From Gari tellinella (lineage: Eukaryota > Mollusca > Bivalvia > Cardiida > Psammobiidae): a stretch of 64,000 bases of DNA. Both the position numbers and the translations under genes were made by a program. The stretch lies in assembly GCA_922989275.2 (NCBI GenBank), contig OV277861.1, positions 28,860,479 through 28,924,478 on the forward strand. The letters run 5' to 3'. Below are positions 54,601 to 61,134 of the stretch, one piece after another. Below the pieces are notes generated by a model. The model ran no database searches, had not been told where the DNA came from, and worked only from the letters and a program-made list of their open reading frames with translations. Position 1 is the stretch's first letter, and each line of letters starts with the position of its first letter.

Positions 54601-57600
54601 TTATTTGTTTTAACTATTCTCATCAAATGTTTATAATTGAAGTTTCTGAGTGTGTTGTCCATTGTTATATCAATGGCTAATTTATAGGATCTCTTCCATG
54701 CGATATTATTTTTTCCAAGACTTTCTTCCCATTTTTGTTTTTGTTTTATTTCAGGTATTGTTTTACTTATTTGGTATGCGTATATAAATTTTGATGGCTT
54801 TTGGCAAGTTAAGATATCGTTCAATGGTGATGGTGCAATTTCAACATTTTCATTTCCTAGCCTTTGTTTTATATCTACTGGAATACTGTTGATTAACGAG
54901 AGGTATTTTAGGTAATCAGTGTCAGGTAGATGGTACAGATATTTCACAAAGTCGAATGTGTAAAACGAATTTGTTCTCTTATCGAAAAAATCATCAAGGT
55001 GTTTTATACCTTTTTGAAGCCAGCTTTGATAAAACAGTGGTTTGCCTCTATGTGAAGTTAGTGACCTATTGGTGGGATCATTTAATACCCCCGGACTACA
55101 ATGCTTTTAACAAACTGTGTAGAGGTCTACTTTGCGTTGCTTCATATCAAATATTTGAGCTTCGGGTTTTGCGATTTTTGTGAAGCATTTTTCCTATATG
55201 CGATAAGTCTATGTAAAGCTGTCGATCCCAAAGCAGTGCCAATTTACTTCGTTGAAAAGAACATTGTCTTTCGGATACAGCGATGCATTATTCATCGACA
55301 ACAATACTTCTCTTCGTTGTGGGAAAAAGGCATCAATGTTTGACAGTCATAGGCACACGAAATATTTGCTACAGAATTTAATCATAATTTTATATCATGT
55401 GATTTAGAAAAAGTGGCATACCGCTTTTAAATTTCGCACTAGCTTATTCGAATTTTACTTATGTTTTAGGCCAACAACACTTAATATTGAATAGTGTGAA
55501 TAAAATTGAGATGTGTTTCACCTACTTTTATTGTAAGATTAAAGCATACATTAAAACGTATAATAGTTATAATACCATAATATAACTATAGTTATAATAC
55601 CATAATATAACTTGCTTTATTAATGTAAAATTCAAAACAAACTAAAATAGTTTACCTTTCGCTATAACTAAGTTGTTAATTTAACAACTATATACTGTTT
55701 ATATGAATATAGTTTTCATCGACAAACCACACTAAATTTAATAACTCTGTTACGAAACTTTCGCATAATATCAGACCAACACCAATATTTACACATTAAA
55801 GTATAAAACTATATTTGTCCCTTCAATGCATCACAATAGTAATAACAAATGAAGTGATAAATTGTCATATCCGAAAGAAATTGACCTTTAAAATGATGTA
55901 TTATAGACAAAATTCGTAAATGTAGATTTCAAGAAAATTTCAAAGTAACACAAAGTTTGAAGGACCCTCGTTTATTGCTATATATTGCAATACAGTTTCT
56001 CCATGTTGCAGTATATTGCAATATGGCTTTCAGCGTATTGTTATGTTACTCCATTATCAATTTAGATGCAGGAATATGATATGAATAAACTTGAGATCTG
56101 CTAGGTAATACAATATTTCAAATATCTAACCTCTGTGTCTTGTGTTTTTACAAGAACATATTTCAAAGATTTCCCCCCGTCTTTCACCTTGGTTGCCATG
56201 GCAATCAGAGGTTTTTTATTGAATCGATTATTTGAAAGAAATTACCCAATAGAATATTCCTATAAAGTATAATTGTAATCAGCAATGTGGTTTACGAAAA
56301 GTAATTACTATGTGTAGTTGATCCCGGAAAGATCAGAAATAATAACAAAAATAAGTGTTATGGCGGCCATTTGGGTTTTTACCATTTTTGAGCTCCTCGT
56401 GGTCCAAGAGAGTGAAAGACAATAGAAACGGATTAAGCACACATACATTATGGCAACAGGAGGTATGTCAACTTTTCCCCAAAATTTCTATAGGAATGTT
56501 ATTTCCCCAAAATCCGACAAGTCTATTCTAGATTCAAAAGCGATGTTACAAAATGAAGAATCTTCAGTGTTATTAGGTATTTTGAACGTTGAAATTATAT
56601 CGGAAATAATACATAAAACAAATGTATAGACTTTAATATCTTTACATAGTATTAGAACAGAAAAGTAAACACACAATCCGTGCAAATGAAGTTTGATAAT
56701 CCCTCAGAAATACATGTGCTCTTTTTACAATGAAAAAAGAGTGAATTTGGCCGCCATTTTGAATTCTTGGCGGCCATCTTGAATAATTAGCAATATTCCG
56801 CAATCAACAATTGATGATTCATATTTGACATCACATTAGTGTTAGTTTTGCGTGACTTTTATGATTTACATTAGACTTGCAATAACGACATAATTTATAC
56901 AAAATGGAAATGGCAGCCATTTTGAAAATGGCCGCCATTTTGAATCTGCCAGGGAAATTGAAGTGGCTAACGGGTTTTTTTGGATTAGATATGTCTAAAC
57001 ACTAATTGTGGAAAGTCCCTTGCTTGCATCATAATTTGAAGTATTTTGGCAAAATATGGACCTTATGCCCCGGGCTATATGGGTTAATGGGTTAAAGAAG
57101 AGAGAGGGCCTGTCACAATACACAGACTTACCTGTATAACTGCAGTGTAATCATGAAGGACCTTGTCCACCTGTCCAGCTCTTCTAGGTTCTCTAAACAC
57201 CTGAAACATGTGAACAGCACTGAGAAACATACCAACAGCACTGAGAAGCACTCGACATACAGCTGATTACAATATGCTTGTCATACCAAAAGAGAATCTC
57301 TATAACAAGACATTTATCCCTATTCTTCATAGTTAACCCTTGAACCCTAGTCCTGCATATAGGCGTCCTTTTCAAACGGTGTACATGTGAATAGTTCAAT
57401 TGTCCTATGCAAACAGTGAAGACCTAGATCAGAGGGCTCCGAAAGGAGCCGTCTGATCAGGGTCTTCACTGTTTGTCATTATGCCAAACATTGACAAAAA
57501 TAACCCTTAAAAGTCAGAAATGGACAAGACTAAAATCGAAACTGGAATTGTCCATTTAAAGTTTCAGGGAGTACCCATTACCCCATAAAATATGCCTTTT

Positions 57601-59989
57601 AACAGGGCTCCAGATAAGAAGGAGTAAACTAAACAAATCCAACATTTTCTCACTCATTGTACTACCAAATCCTATGGTGTTACTACTCAATAGAATCATC
57701 TCAAAGAGACGATTCTAATGAGTAGTAACACCATAGGGTTAAATTCAGAAATAAATATTGTAATTTTTGAAATACAGGGTTAAGCCACGGAATTATACAA
57801 AACGGAATAGCAACTAAGCGAAGTTGAATAGGCGAGCATCTGAGCTCTCACGGCGGTTGAATTTTGCGAGATTATGTGTCACGTGACAACATCCTCACTT
57901 TTTGCCTCGTTGTCCGCCATTTCTGGCGTGACATTTACCGACTCGAGTGTTTTTATTGACATTTTATAGGATTTAAACGACTTGGTGGACATTCCTATCA
58001 ATTCACGGGAATATAAACCCGTGAACAATGCTTCGAAAACACACATTTATCATATTGACTACCGATAAACAGTCTCTTATCAAGTCTCGCGAGTCTCGTA
58101 TGCGCAGCACGAGATTTACGATATAGCGCGAGGTTTCGATTCCGTCAGTGTATAATTCTGTGGTTAAGCAAGTTTGGATTATACGAATTTGACACCCTAT
58201 ATTATCACTACTCATTAGAATAGTCTCAAAGTGACGATTATAATAAGTAGCAACATCATAGGATTGGTGCTAAAAAGAGTGAGAAAATGTCACGACTGCA
58301 ATTTCTCCGGATTTTCCGAAAGCTTCGGATTTTTAACCCAGCAGATTGAAAGTAAAAAAGAATGCACCTTAAGGCCTTTCGCTACCGGAAGTCGGTCTTG
58401 CGGGCGAGCGGATATGCGTCTGGACGACACAGACTTTTTTCGTACGTGTTTATACTAGAAAATTTATATAAAGGAAATGTTGATATAAATTAGTATAATC
58501 CTTCATAGCGCAGTTAGTATAGTGGTTGACTATAGTGGTTGACTAGCAATCCAAAGGTCATAGGTTCGAGACCCATCCGATCCAAATATTATTTTTTAGT
58601 GTCCGATTTATTGACTTGTCAATCCATAACGCAGTAATCAAGAGACATGTTATTACTGTTTAGTCTTCGTTGATTAGTACTAGTGATGTTTACGGTCCAA
58701 GTATATGTCCACTTACCTGTACGTTTTAGTTTAATGACTTACAAGTCAATTAAATCGGTATACATGTAAACGATTTGATCGAACTATAAAGCCACACCTT
58801 GAAGCTTATCAATACGCTAACCTTTTCAAGATCGATATTGCCCATTATAATTATGTTCAAACAATATAATAAACCTTGTATGCAAGTCCATGAATAAATA
58901 ATAATGCATTTTAATGACAAAGTTTTAATTCTAAGGTAGGTAACTGTATCTAAACAACAAATATCCCACATTTTAATAAGAAAATATGTTATTACAACAA
59001 ATCCTGACTGTAATATGTTCTAATTTTTTCAGACTGACTTGTTCATCAACCATATATTTGAATAAAATGAAAACAAATATACATTGAATGAGTCAGTTTT
59101 TTGTAATTCAATTTTTTAGCATTTTGCAAAATTTAAATAGCTGATAACATCTTTCTGAACACCTTTATTCAAAATGTTTTTAGCTTTTCTTGTAATGAAT
59201 GTTGTGGACTACTTATTGGGCGAGAATTATAGTTATTAGCTTTATTCATTTTTAAGAAAAATAAAATCATCAAAATTCTAGGTTTTTGTCAGAAAAAAGA
59301 CCTTAAAGACAAACCACACGATCAATTTTGCCTATATTTACACACATTGTTTCTTAGGCTATTATCATGCTTCATGACAATTTTCATAACAATCGTATGG
59401 AAACTACGCGCATATGCGAAGTACCTTAACTCTTTGAACCCTAGTCCCACATATAGGCATCCCTTTCAAACAGTGTACATGTGAATAGTACACTTGCCCT
59501 ATGCAATCAGTGCAGACCCAGATCAGAGGGCTCCGAAAGGAGCCCTCTGATCAGGGTCTTCACTGTTTGTCATAATGCCAAACATTGATAAAAAACAACC
59601 CTTAAAAGTCAGAAATGGACTAGACTAAAATGGAATTTGGAATTGTCCATTTAAAGTTTCAGGGAGGAAAGAGTTAAGGCGCATTCTGCTTTACTTTCAA
59701 CCTGCTCTAAGTAATCGCGCTTGAAAAAATAGAAAATTTGACAAAACATGTATTAGGATTTAAAATCATATTATGGCAGCCCTGAAATGTTGGATTTGTT
59801 CAGTTTACTCCCTCTTATCTGCAGCCCTGAGTTGCATACCTTCTTCTTGCCCTCCAGTTTTCTGATCAGGCCTGTTTCCTCCCAGTGATTGAACACAAAC
59901 TTCTCATAGTCGTAGGAGGGAAAGAAGCAAATCACACCACCAGGCACGACATTACACACATTCTGAACACTTCGCCCAACCTCATCCAA
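30657..59989 (-). CDS. DDX11: DDX11/ChlR1-type ATP-dependent DNA helicase, 3' part, seven exons
   Basis: Seven reverse-strand exons (59989-59840, 57200-57132, 46645-46554, 44031-43947, 38279-38201, 34220-34066, 30683-30657) with GT-AG junctions total 657 nt in frame: 218 residues and TGA. They follow DDX11 in order: [57 protein letters not shown] (motif V), [30 protein letters not shown] (motif VI, split by an intron), then RLPGWI and [14 protein letters not shown]11 is an XPD-like superfamily 2, Fe-S cluster 5'-3' helicase needed for sister-chromatid cohesion and G-quadruplex/fork processing (family knowledge). The Fe-S region and Walker motifs would lie beyond 64000. FANCJ and RTEL1 are less likely because the C-terminus stops right after the AAV.K segment as in DDX11. 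Confidence 0.92.
30765..32010 (-). repeat. P1 MITE split by a nested ~1-kb element
   Basis: GTTAACCCTTTACCATAGCC start; palindrome at about 30815-30883; broken at about 30915 and resumed at 31914 with 'ggatatatcttatgg'; ends GGGTTAA. Confidence 0.8.
30915..31913. mobile_element. 1-kb inverted-repeat element (TACCACCATTATTCGAACAC ends)
   Basis: Left end TACCACCATTATTCGAACAC, right end its exact complement GTGTTCGAATAATGGTGGTA, nested in the P1 copy with ATAT on both sides. The left end also repeats CGAACACCTAA internally. No open frame of transposase length: non-autonomous. Confidence 0.8.
32095..32250. repeat. P2-core MITE
   Basis: Core 32165-32232 (AAACAGTTTGGAGCCTGATC mirrored) with the same flank as 1944-2105 (acgcaaacacattgcaatg, tatctgag). 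Confidence 0.75.
32450..32765. repeat. Two partial P1 MITEs
   Basis: 32450-32540 is a left half ('agaagcaccttttagagcat'). 32636-32755 is a right-type end plus full palindrome (centre GCGCCTCAGGGCGC). Confidence 0.7.
33135..33250 (+). repeat. P1 MITE remnant
   Basis: 'taaatcctagcagatt', shortened hairpin 'cagaatgaattctg', 'aaattagaaacaggctatgg'. Confidence 0.65.
33697..33923. repeat. TTAACCCATTTATACCCA MITE with P2 core
   Basis: Ends TTAACCCATTTATACCCA and GGGCACAAATGGGTTAA. P2 core at 33820-33882 (CAAACAGTGTAGACTGATCA). A third kind of TTAA-ended flank carrying the same core. Confidence 0.75.
34066..34220 (-). CDS. DDX11: DDX11 exon: motif VI and following strand
   Basis: Acceptor 'tttactcctcag', donor ACCAAG|gtaaat; 155 nt. 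Begins with two bases completing G and encodes [20 protein letters not shown], the helicase motif VI arginine region (Q..GRAIRH with the previous exon), then [12 protein letters not shown] and [14 protein letters not shown]. Plus-strand open frames over this exon are shadows. Confidence 0.95.
34263..34392. repeat. Short foldback MITE
   Basis: CGATGTTTAAGACAAG(TT) and complement (AT)CTTGTCTTAAACATCG, with inner TTTGAGAT-type pairing. It lies 42 bp upstream (in transcript sense) of a DDX11 acceptor. Confidence 0.7.
34468..34552 (+). repeat. ~41-bp tandem duplication
   Basis: 'gtgatgtaataactaataac gcctttataaatagtgatgt' occurs twice in direct succession. Confidence 0.8.
34687..34938. repeat. TTAACTCATT MITE with P2 core
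   Basis: Ends TTAACTCATTATCCCCTGA and GGGCTCAATGAGTTAA. Core 34794-34861 of the GGAGCCCTCT subtype. Confidence 0.78.
35042..35200. repeat. P2-core MITE (TTAACTCTTTGCACGC end)
   Basis: Core 35081-35150: GCAAACAGTCTGGTTCCCGA then GAAGCCAC / GTGGCGTC and GGATCCAAACTGTTTG. The right end is not clear. Confidence 0.65.
35580..35645. repeat. P2 core palindrome
   Basis: GCAGACCCAGATCAGACAGC, centre TCCCGAAGGAG, mirrored to GTCTACACTG. It lies just before the 77-bp array. Confidence 0.75.
35696..38218 (-). repeat. 77-bp minisatellite, ~33 copies, each with a copy of a DDX11 splice donor
   Basis: Period 77 bp (for example 36061 to 36138), head to tail, few differences between units (ctCcatc/ctAcatc, cttAAat/cttACat). 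In the transcript sense each unit contains CTGTGAACCAGTCCATAG followed by GTAAATATAA, which is the last 18 nt of the exon at 38201-38279 plus its donor. The array starts in that exon (38218) and continues into the intron. One unit near 35930 is shortened and one near 37907 lacks two bases. Confidence 0.95.
38201..38279 (-). CDS. DDX11: DDX11 exon: [13 protein letters not shown]
   Basis: Acceptor 'tgtaactttcag', donor CCATAG|gtaaat; 79 nt, phase 0 to phase 1. Encodes [20 protein letters not shown] and then AVNQSI, completing G in the next exon. The Q of motif VI (QSIGRAIRH) is here. Its final 18 nt and donor are the founder of the 77-bp array that follows. Confidence 0.95.
38430..38666 (-). 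repeat. P1 palindromic MITE, with a second partial copy to 38860
   Basis: Perfect palindrome 38476-38546 (GCGCCTTAAGGCGC centre), end 'gcgtatttatgggttaa'. A degraded copy follows at 38666-38860. Confidence 0.8.
39030..39235 (-). repeat. P1 MITE, one palindrome arm lost
   Basis: 'ctcattacccataacctgtg' and 'acaggtgatcacttaaatca' lead to a single CACATTCTGCTTTACTT arm and 'aactattttcttcagaggag'. Confidence 0.65.
39389..40972 (+). mobile_element. Helentron-like element D, ~330-bp units
   Basis: Begins CAAGAGCCCCATGGGGCAT...CGCTCACCTGAG and ends with GCTCACCTTGAGCC-TTTGGCTCAGGTGAGC. About four units: 'cctagttatgcaaccgacca', 'ggacatctagaagtgtcacc', 'tctatgtaaaactgtgaccc', 'ggacctgtaggcgatg'. Related to 44738-46118 with the same plan. 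Confidence 0.7.
40985..41870. other. DDX11 intron, nothing recognised
   Basis: Very AT-rich. The 73-codon reverse frame at 41181-41402 is low complexity. Confidence 0.4.
41872..42996 (+). mobile_element. Tandem-unit element F (CGCCCGTCATGGCAGGCGGG end)
   Basis: Left hairpin ACGCCCGTCATGGCAGGCGG; right end 'gacgggcgtataaaaag'. Long duplicated blocks ('tgatgagaaagctaaatatg', 'caggaaacaatatattgtta', 'aaaggggcataactctg') recur about 500 bp apart. 'ggacggacgtacggacgg' precedes the right end. Open frames at 42137-42583 are repeat sequence. Confidence 0.65.
43255..43375. repeat. Foldback MITE (GACACGATTGCT)
   Basis: CAGGGCCCCGACACGATTGC and complement GCAATCGTGTCGGTCCCGTG enclose TTTTTGAGAAAAAAA and its diverged complement. 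Confidence 0.7.
43604..43939. repeat. TA-flanked MITE with P2 core, ending at a DDX11 splice donor
   Basis: Left CAGTGCTCCCTCTCTACAAT; right (reverse) CATTCCCCCTCCCTACATCG; TA on both sides. P2 core 43697-43767. In the transcript the element begins at the 8th base of the intron, so only gtatg and the TA separate it from the exon. Confidence 0.8.
43947..44031 (-). CDS. DDX11: DDX11 exon: [11 protein letters not shown]
   Basis: Acceptor 'tatttgcag', donor AACTTT|gtatgt; 85 nt, phase 2 to 0. Encodes [20 protein letters not shown] and then MDYLNANF, following motif V. The matching vertebrate segment is CVVMVGMPFPNI...LQEKMAYLD. Confidence 0.95.
44070..44272. repeat. TA-flanked mariner-like MITE
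   Basis: CAGTCGAAAATCGATACTTC / GAAGTATCGAGTTTCGACTG ends with TA on each side, and an inner palindrome around 'aagttcaaacgtggctaag'. Tc1/mariner affinity is inferred from the TA and CAGTCGA ends. Confidence 0.75.
44450..44735 (-). repeat. P1 MITE, diverged
   Basis: 'aatagcctgtgtctagtttt' start and 'ggcgtaaaaggcatattcat' end; palindrome loop replaced by 'cttgttttgtttgttaatg'. Its last 60 bp recur at 46120-46183 after the element at 44738. Confidence 0.65.
44738..46118 (+). mobile_element. Helentron-like element E, related to D
   Basis: Begins CAAGAGGCCCATGCGGGCCT...CGCTCACCTGG and ends GCTCAACTTGGCAC-TACGTGCCAGGTGAGC. About four ~320-bp units as in D. The flanking 60 bp (cattcatgga..taacc.ctctattactaccat) is present on both sides. 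Confidence 0.7.
46205..46530 (-). repeat. P1b hairpin followed by P1 MITE
   Basis: 46205-46292: ACTGCTTAAAGCAAGGTGAC mirrored. 46295-46530: P1 with palindrome 46338-46403 (GCACCTTAAGGCGC, one arm substituted). It ends near the donor of the exon at 46554. Confidence 0.75.
46554..46645 (-). CDS. DDX11: DDX11 exon: motif V
   Basis: Acceptor 'ttattttgtag', donor GGGCAG|gttagt; 92 nt, phase 0 to 2. Encodes [18 protein letters not shown] and then [13 protein letters not shown]. The GKxSEGINF block is motif V of the XPD/DDX11 family. The first 22 nt and the acceptor are the founder of the 56-bp array upstream in the transcript. Confidence 0.95.
46625..50516 (-). repeat. 56-bp minisatellite, ~69 copies, each with a copy of a DDX11 splice acceptor
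   Basis: Period 56 bp (46681 to 46737). In the transcript sense each unit reads TATTTATTTTGTAG then AACTGTAGTGGTACAGTGAC, equal to the acceptor and first ~20 nt of the exon at 46554-46645 with few changes. Variants: a GTACATGTATAC insertion in several units (46879, 47840, 49302, 50320), CTAGAG/CTACAG, and agtC/agtT. Blocks of variants repeat, so the array has higher-order structure. Confidence 0.95.
50517..50760. other. DDX11 intron, nothing recognised
   Basis: No gene or repeat identified between the array and the next MITE; 'ttgaccttgacctttgagat' hints at an old tandem-unit element. Confidence 0.4.
50765..51125. repeat. TCCCTCTCTAC MITE with P2 core
   Basis: Left TACAGCTCTCCCTCTCTACA; P2 core 50862-50930; right 'ggccgttgtggggagaagg'. 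Closest relative is 43604-43939. Confidence 0.75.
52466..53919. other. Interior of long-TIR element, no protein recognised
   Basis: No long frame on either strand. A TCCCTCCTTACAAC MITE fragment is at 52850-52985. A decayed coding region cannot be excluded. Confidence 0.4.
53931..55046 (-). mobile_element. 5'-truncated LINE (L1/Tx1-like) with perfect 11-bp target duplication
   Basis: TCTATGTGAAG occurs at 53920-53930 and 55047-55057, exactly flanking. The reverse strand reads [20 protein letters not shown]... and continues open to the stop at 54204, with a C-terminal zinc-finger-like [20 protein letters not shown], typical of the ORF2 end in L1/Tx1-type elements (CxxC...HLFxxC). About 270 nt of 3' UTR follows, then AATAAA (53943-53948) and an A9 tail. 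The intact frame and perfect duplication suggest a fairly recent insertion. Only about the last 280 ORF2 residues remain, so it cannot move itself. Confidence 0.85.
55060..55974. other. Interior of long-TIR element, right side
   Basis: AT-rich with a 30-bp duplication of 'atagttataataccataata ta' at about 55560-55615. The plus-strand frames at 54956-55343 have no recognisable domain. Confidence 0.4.
57132..57200 (-). CDS. DDX11: DDX11 exon: [14 protein letters not shown]
   Basis: Acceptor 'catgtttcag', donor ATACAG|gtaagt; 69 nt, phase 0 both sides. Encodes [20 protein letters not shown] and then VIQ, matching the IFxEPKSAxQVxxVLxxYSxxI segment of DDX11. Just 37 bp from the end of the split P1 MITE. 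Confidence 0.94.
57334..57580. repeat. TTAACCCTTGAACCC MITE with P2 core
   Basis: Core 57409-57475 of the GGAGCCNTCT subtype (one arm has CTCC-GAAA-GGAG with a G/C change). Flanks 'cctgcatataggcgtcc' and 'aaagtttcaggga' match 59428-59676. Confidence 0.78.
57604..58300 (+). repeat. P3 MITE pair split by a nested TTAA element
   Basis: 57604-57783: CAGGGCTCCAGATAAGAAGG to 'gaaatacagggtt' with palindrome 57670-57740. 58190-58265 holds another P3 palindrome with diverged arms. Confidence 0.7.
57784..58163. mobile_element. TTAA-flanked inverted-repeat element (CCACGGAATTATAC ends)
   Basis: Left CCACGGAATTATACAAAACG, right complement CCACAGAATTATACACTGAC; TTAAG on both sides. 380 bp and GC-richer than its surroundings (CTCGCGAGTCTCGTATGCGC). 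TTAA targets suggest piggyBac- or Kolobok-type mobilisation (inference). Confidence 0.75.
58502..58586 (+). pseudogene. tRNA-like pseudogene with internal duplication
   Basis: A-box-like TAGCGCAGTTAGTATAGTGG and B box AGGTTCGAGACCC at tRNA spacing if the extra 'ttgactatagtgg' copy is removed. The acceptor ends do not pair (TCCTTCA against CGATCCA), so it is a decayed tRNA or SINE head, not a working gene. Confidence 0.6.
58590..59425. other. DDX11 intron, nothing recognised
   Basis: AT-rich, with no recurrent repeat family and no frame with domain signature. Confidence 0.4.
59428..59676. repeat. Full TTAA MITE with P2 core
   Basis: TTAACTCTTTGAACCCTAG to GGAGGAAAGAGTTAA; core 59504-59570 with perfect CAGAGGGCTCC-GAAA-GGAGCCCTCTG. 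Best complete example of this flank type. A P1 arm stub (GGCGCATTCTGCTTTACTTT) follows directly. Confidence 0.8.
59772..59829 (-). repeat. P3 MITE end beside a DDX11 donor
   Basis: In transcript sense CAGGGCTGCAGATAAGAGGG begins at the 11th base of the intron after the exon at 59840. Confidence 0.7.
59840..59989 (-). CDS. DDX11: DDX11 exon: [14 protein letters not shown] (first visible exon)
   Basis: Acceptor 'gtatgttttcag', donor AAGAAG|gtatgc; 150 nt, phase 0 both sides. Encodes [38 protein letters not shown] and [12 protein letters not shown], the start of helicase domain 2 with the VPGGxxxFFPSY block. Preceding exons (Fe-S, Walker A/B) were not found up to 64000. Confidence 0.96.
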
Positions 59990-60032
59990 CTGAAAACATA
60001 CAAAACACCATCAATATATATTAAGTTTTATA

Positions 60033-60306
60033 TTAACCCTTTACTCCATAAATATGCTTTTTTACGCCTTTAATTTATTCCTTCGCCGAAGAAAAATAGC
60101 TCTAATTTATACAGTCTCTGCAGTCATAACATTATTGTAACATACAAATTATTTTCTATATCCTAGTACGGCTAGTAGATGGTTGCTTAAAGCAGGCTGA
60201 AAGTAAAACAGAATGTGCCTTAAGGCGCATTCTGTTTAACTTTCAACCTTCTTTAAGTGGTCAACTATCTCCAATATTAGAAACAGGCTATGGGGTAAAG
60301 GATTAA
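60033..60306 (+). repeat. P1 palindromic MITE
   Basis: TTAACCCTTTACTCCATAAA to GGTAAAGGATTAA; palindrome 60183-60255. Confidence 0.85.
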
Positions 60307-60566
60307 CCCTTTACTCCATTTATATGCCTTCTTATACATTTATTTTTTCCTCCACTGGAGAAAATACTTTTAATTTATACATTCATGAAAAGCACTATAC
60401 AGTACATTGTATAAGAAATATTTCTTATATCCTAGCAGATGAAAACATGAAAGTTAAAGCAGGTAGTAAGTAAAGTCCAATGCAGGTGCATTCAGTTTTA
60501 CTTTCAACCAGATTTAAGTGGTCATCAGTCTTCAAAGCAAGAATCAATTGATGGGGTAAAGGGTTG
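60303..60566 (+). repeat. P1 palindromic MITE abutting the previous
   Basis: Shares the TTAA with the preceding copy; palindrome degraded (AAGTCCAATGCAGGTGCATT). Confidence 0.75.
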
Positions 60567-60642
60567 ATCTTTCATGCATTTACATTTCTTGACAGATAGA
60601 CCTCATTGTGTTTCTTCAATGGAGAAACACTATAAATTCCCA

Positions 60643-60697
60643 TTTAACCCTTTACCCCATAACCTGTTGATAGTTTTGAAGACATGTGAAAGGGTTA
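60643..60697 (+). repeat. P1 internal-deletion derivative, 55 bp
   Basis: TTTAACCCTTTACCCCATAA, then 'tttgaagacatgtg', then AAGGGTTAA: only the ends remain. Confidence 0.75.
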
Positions 60698-60699
60698 AA

Positions 60700-60845
60700 C
60701 AAAACTAAACGCAATATAAAATGTAGAAAAAGAGATCTTTGATAATTTGGTTGATTCATCTCTATCTGAGTGTCAAAGAGTTTGGAGGCTGATCAGATGC
60801 TGGGTCACCATGTGTGTGATCTGGGCTGATACTGTTTGCAATGGG
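60700..60845. repeat. P2-core MITE, diverged
   Basis: 'aaacgcaatataaaatgtag' and 'tatctgagtgtc' flank of the 1944-2105 subfamily; core 60773-60840. Confidence 0.7.
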
Positions 60846-60881
60846 CATAAGGTTATATCACAAAAACAACCCTAGATTGTC

Positions 60882-61134
60882 TTAACCCATTACCCCATAA
60901 ATACGCCTTATTACGCCTTTGATTTTTTTCCTCCGTTGAGGCAAAATAGTTCCAATTTACACCATCATGAATGTGAACCATACAAAATGCTTTCTACATC
61001 CTAGTAGACTGTATTTTAAAGTAGACTGAAAGTAAAGCAGAATGTGCCTTCAGGCACATTCTGCTTTACTTTCAACATGCTTTAAGTGGTCGCCTATTTT
61101 CAATACTAGAAACAGGCTATGGGGGAAAGGGTTA
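60882..61134 (+). repeat. P1 palindromic MITE
   Basis: TTAACCCATTACCCCATAAA to GGGAAAGGGTTAA; palindrome 61016-61085, centre GTGCCTTCAGGCAC. Confidence 0.85.

Larger units (their letters stand above)
51381..57077. mobile_element. 5.7-kb element with ~1.1-kb terminal inverted repeats
   Basis: Ends TAGCCCGGGGCATAAG and CTTATGCCCCGGGCTA, flanked by TAT on both sides (51378-51380, 57078-57080), a 3-bp target duplication. Arms 51381-52465 and about 55975-57077 align in inverted order at roughly 75-80% by eye, sharing 'ccctggcagattcaa', 'gattgccatggc' and 'tattgcaatatgg'. No transposase frame was seen in 52466-53929 or 55060-55975, so it is non-autonomous or badly decayed. The family is unassigned. 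Confidence 0.75.
51153..57095 (+). repeat. P1 MITE split by the 5.7-kb element
   Basis: Left part 51153-51380 ends '...agaaatgggctat'; right part 57081-57095 reads GGGTTAATGGGTTAA. Joining them across one TAT restores a normal P1 end. Palindrome 51272-51345. Confidence 0.85.

Noticed and set aside
55047..55108. Extending the LINE coding region past 55046
   Set aside because: The reverse frame stays open to about 55105, but the 11-bp target duplication places the element end at 55046, so the extension is flanking DNA read by chance.
54956..55343. Plus-strand frames opposite and beside the LINE
   Set aside because: Partly antisense to the LINE frame, no domain, no splice context.
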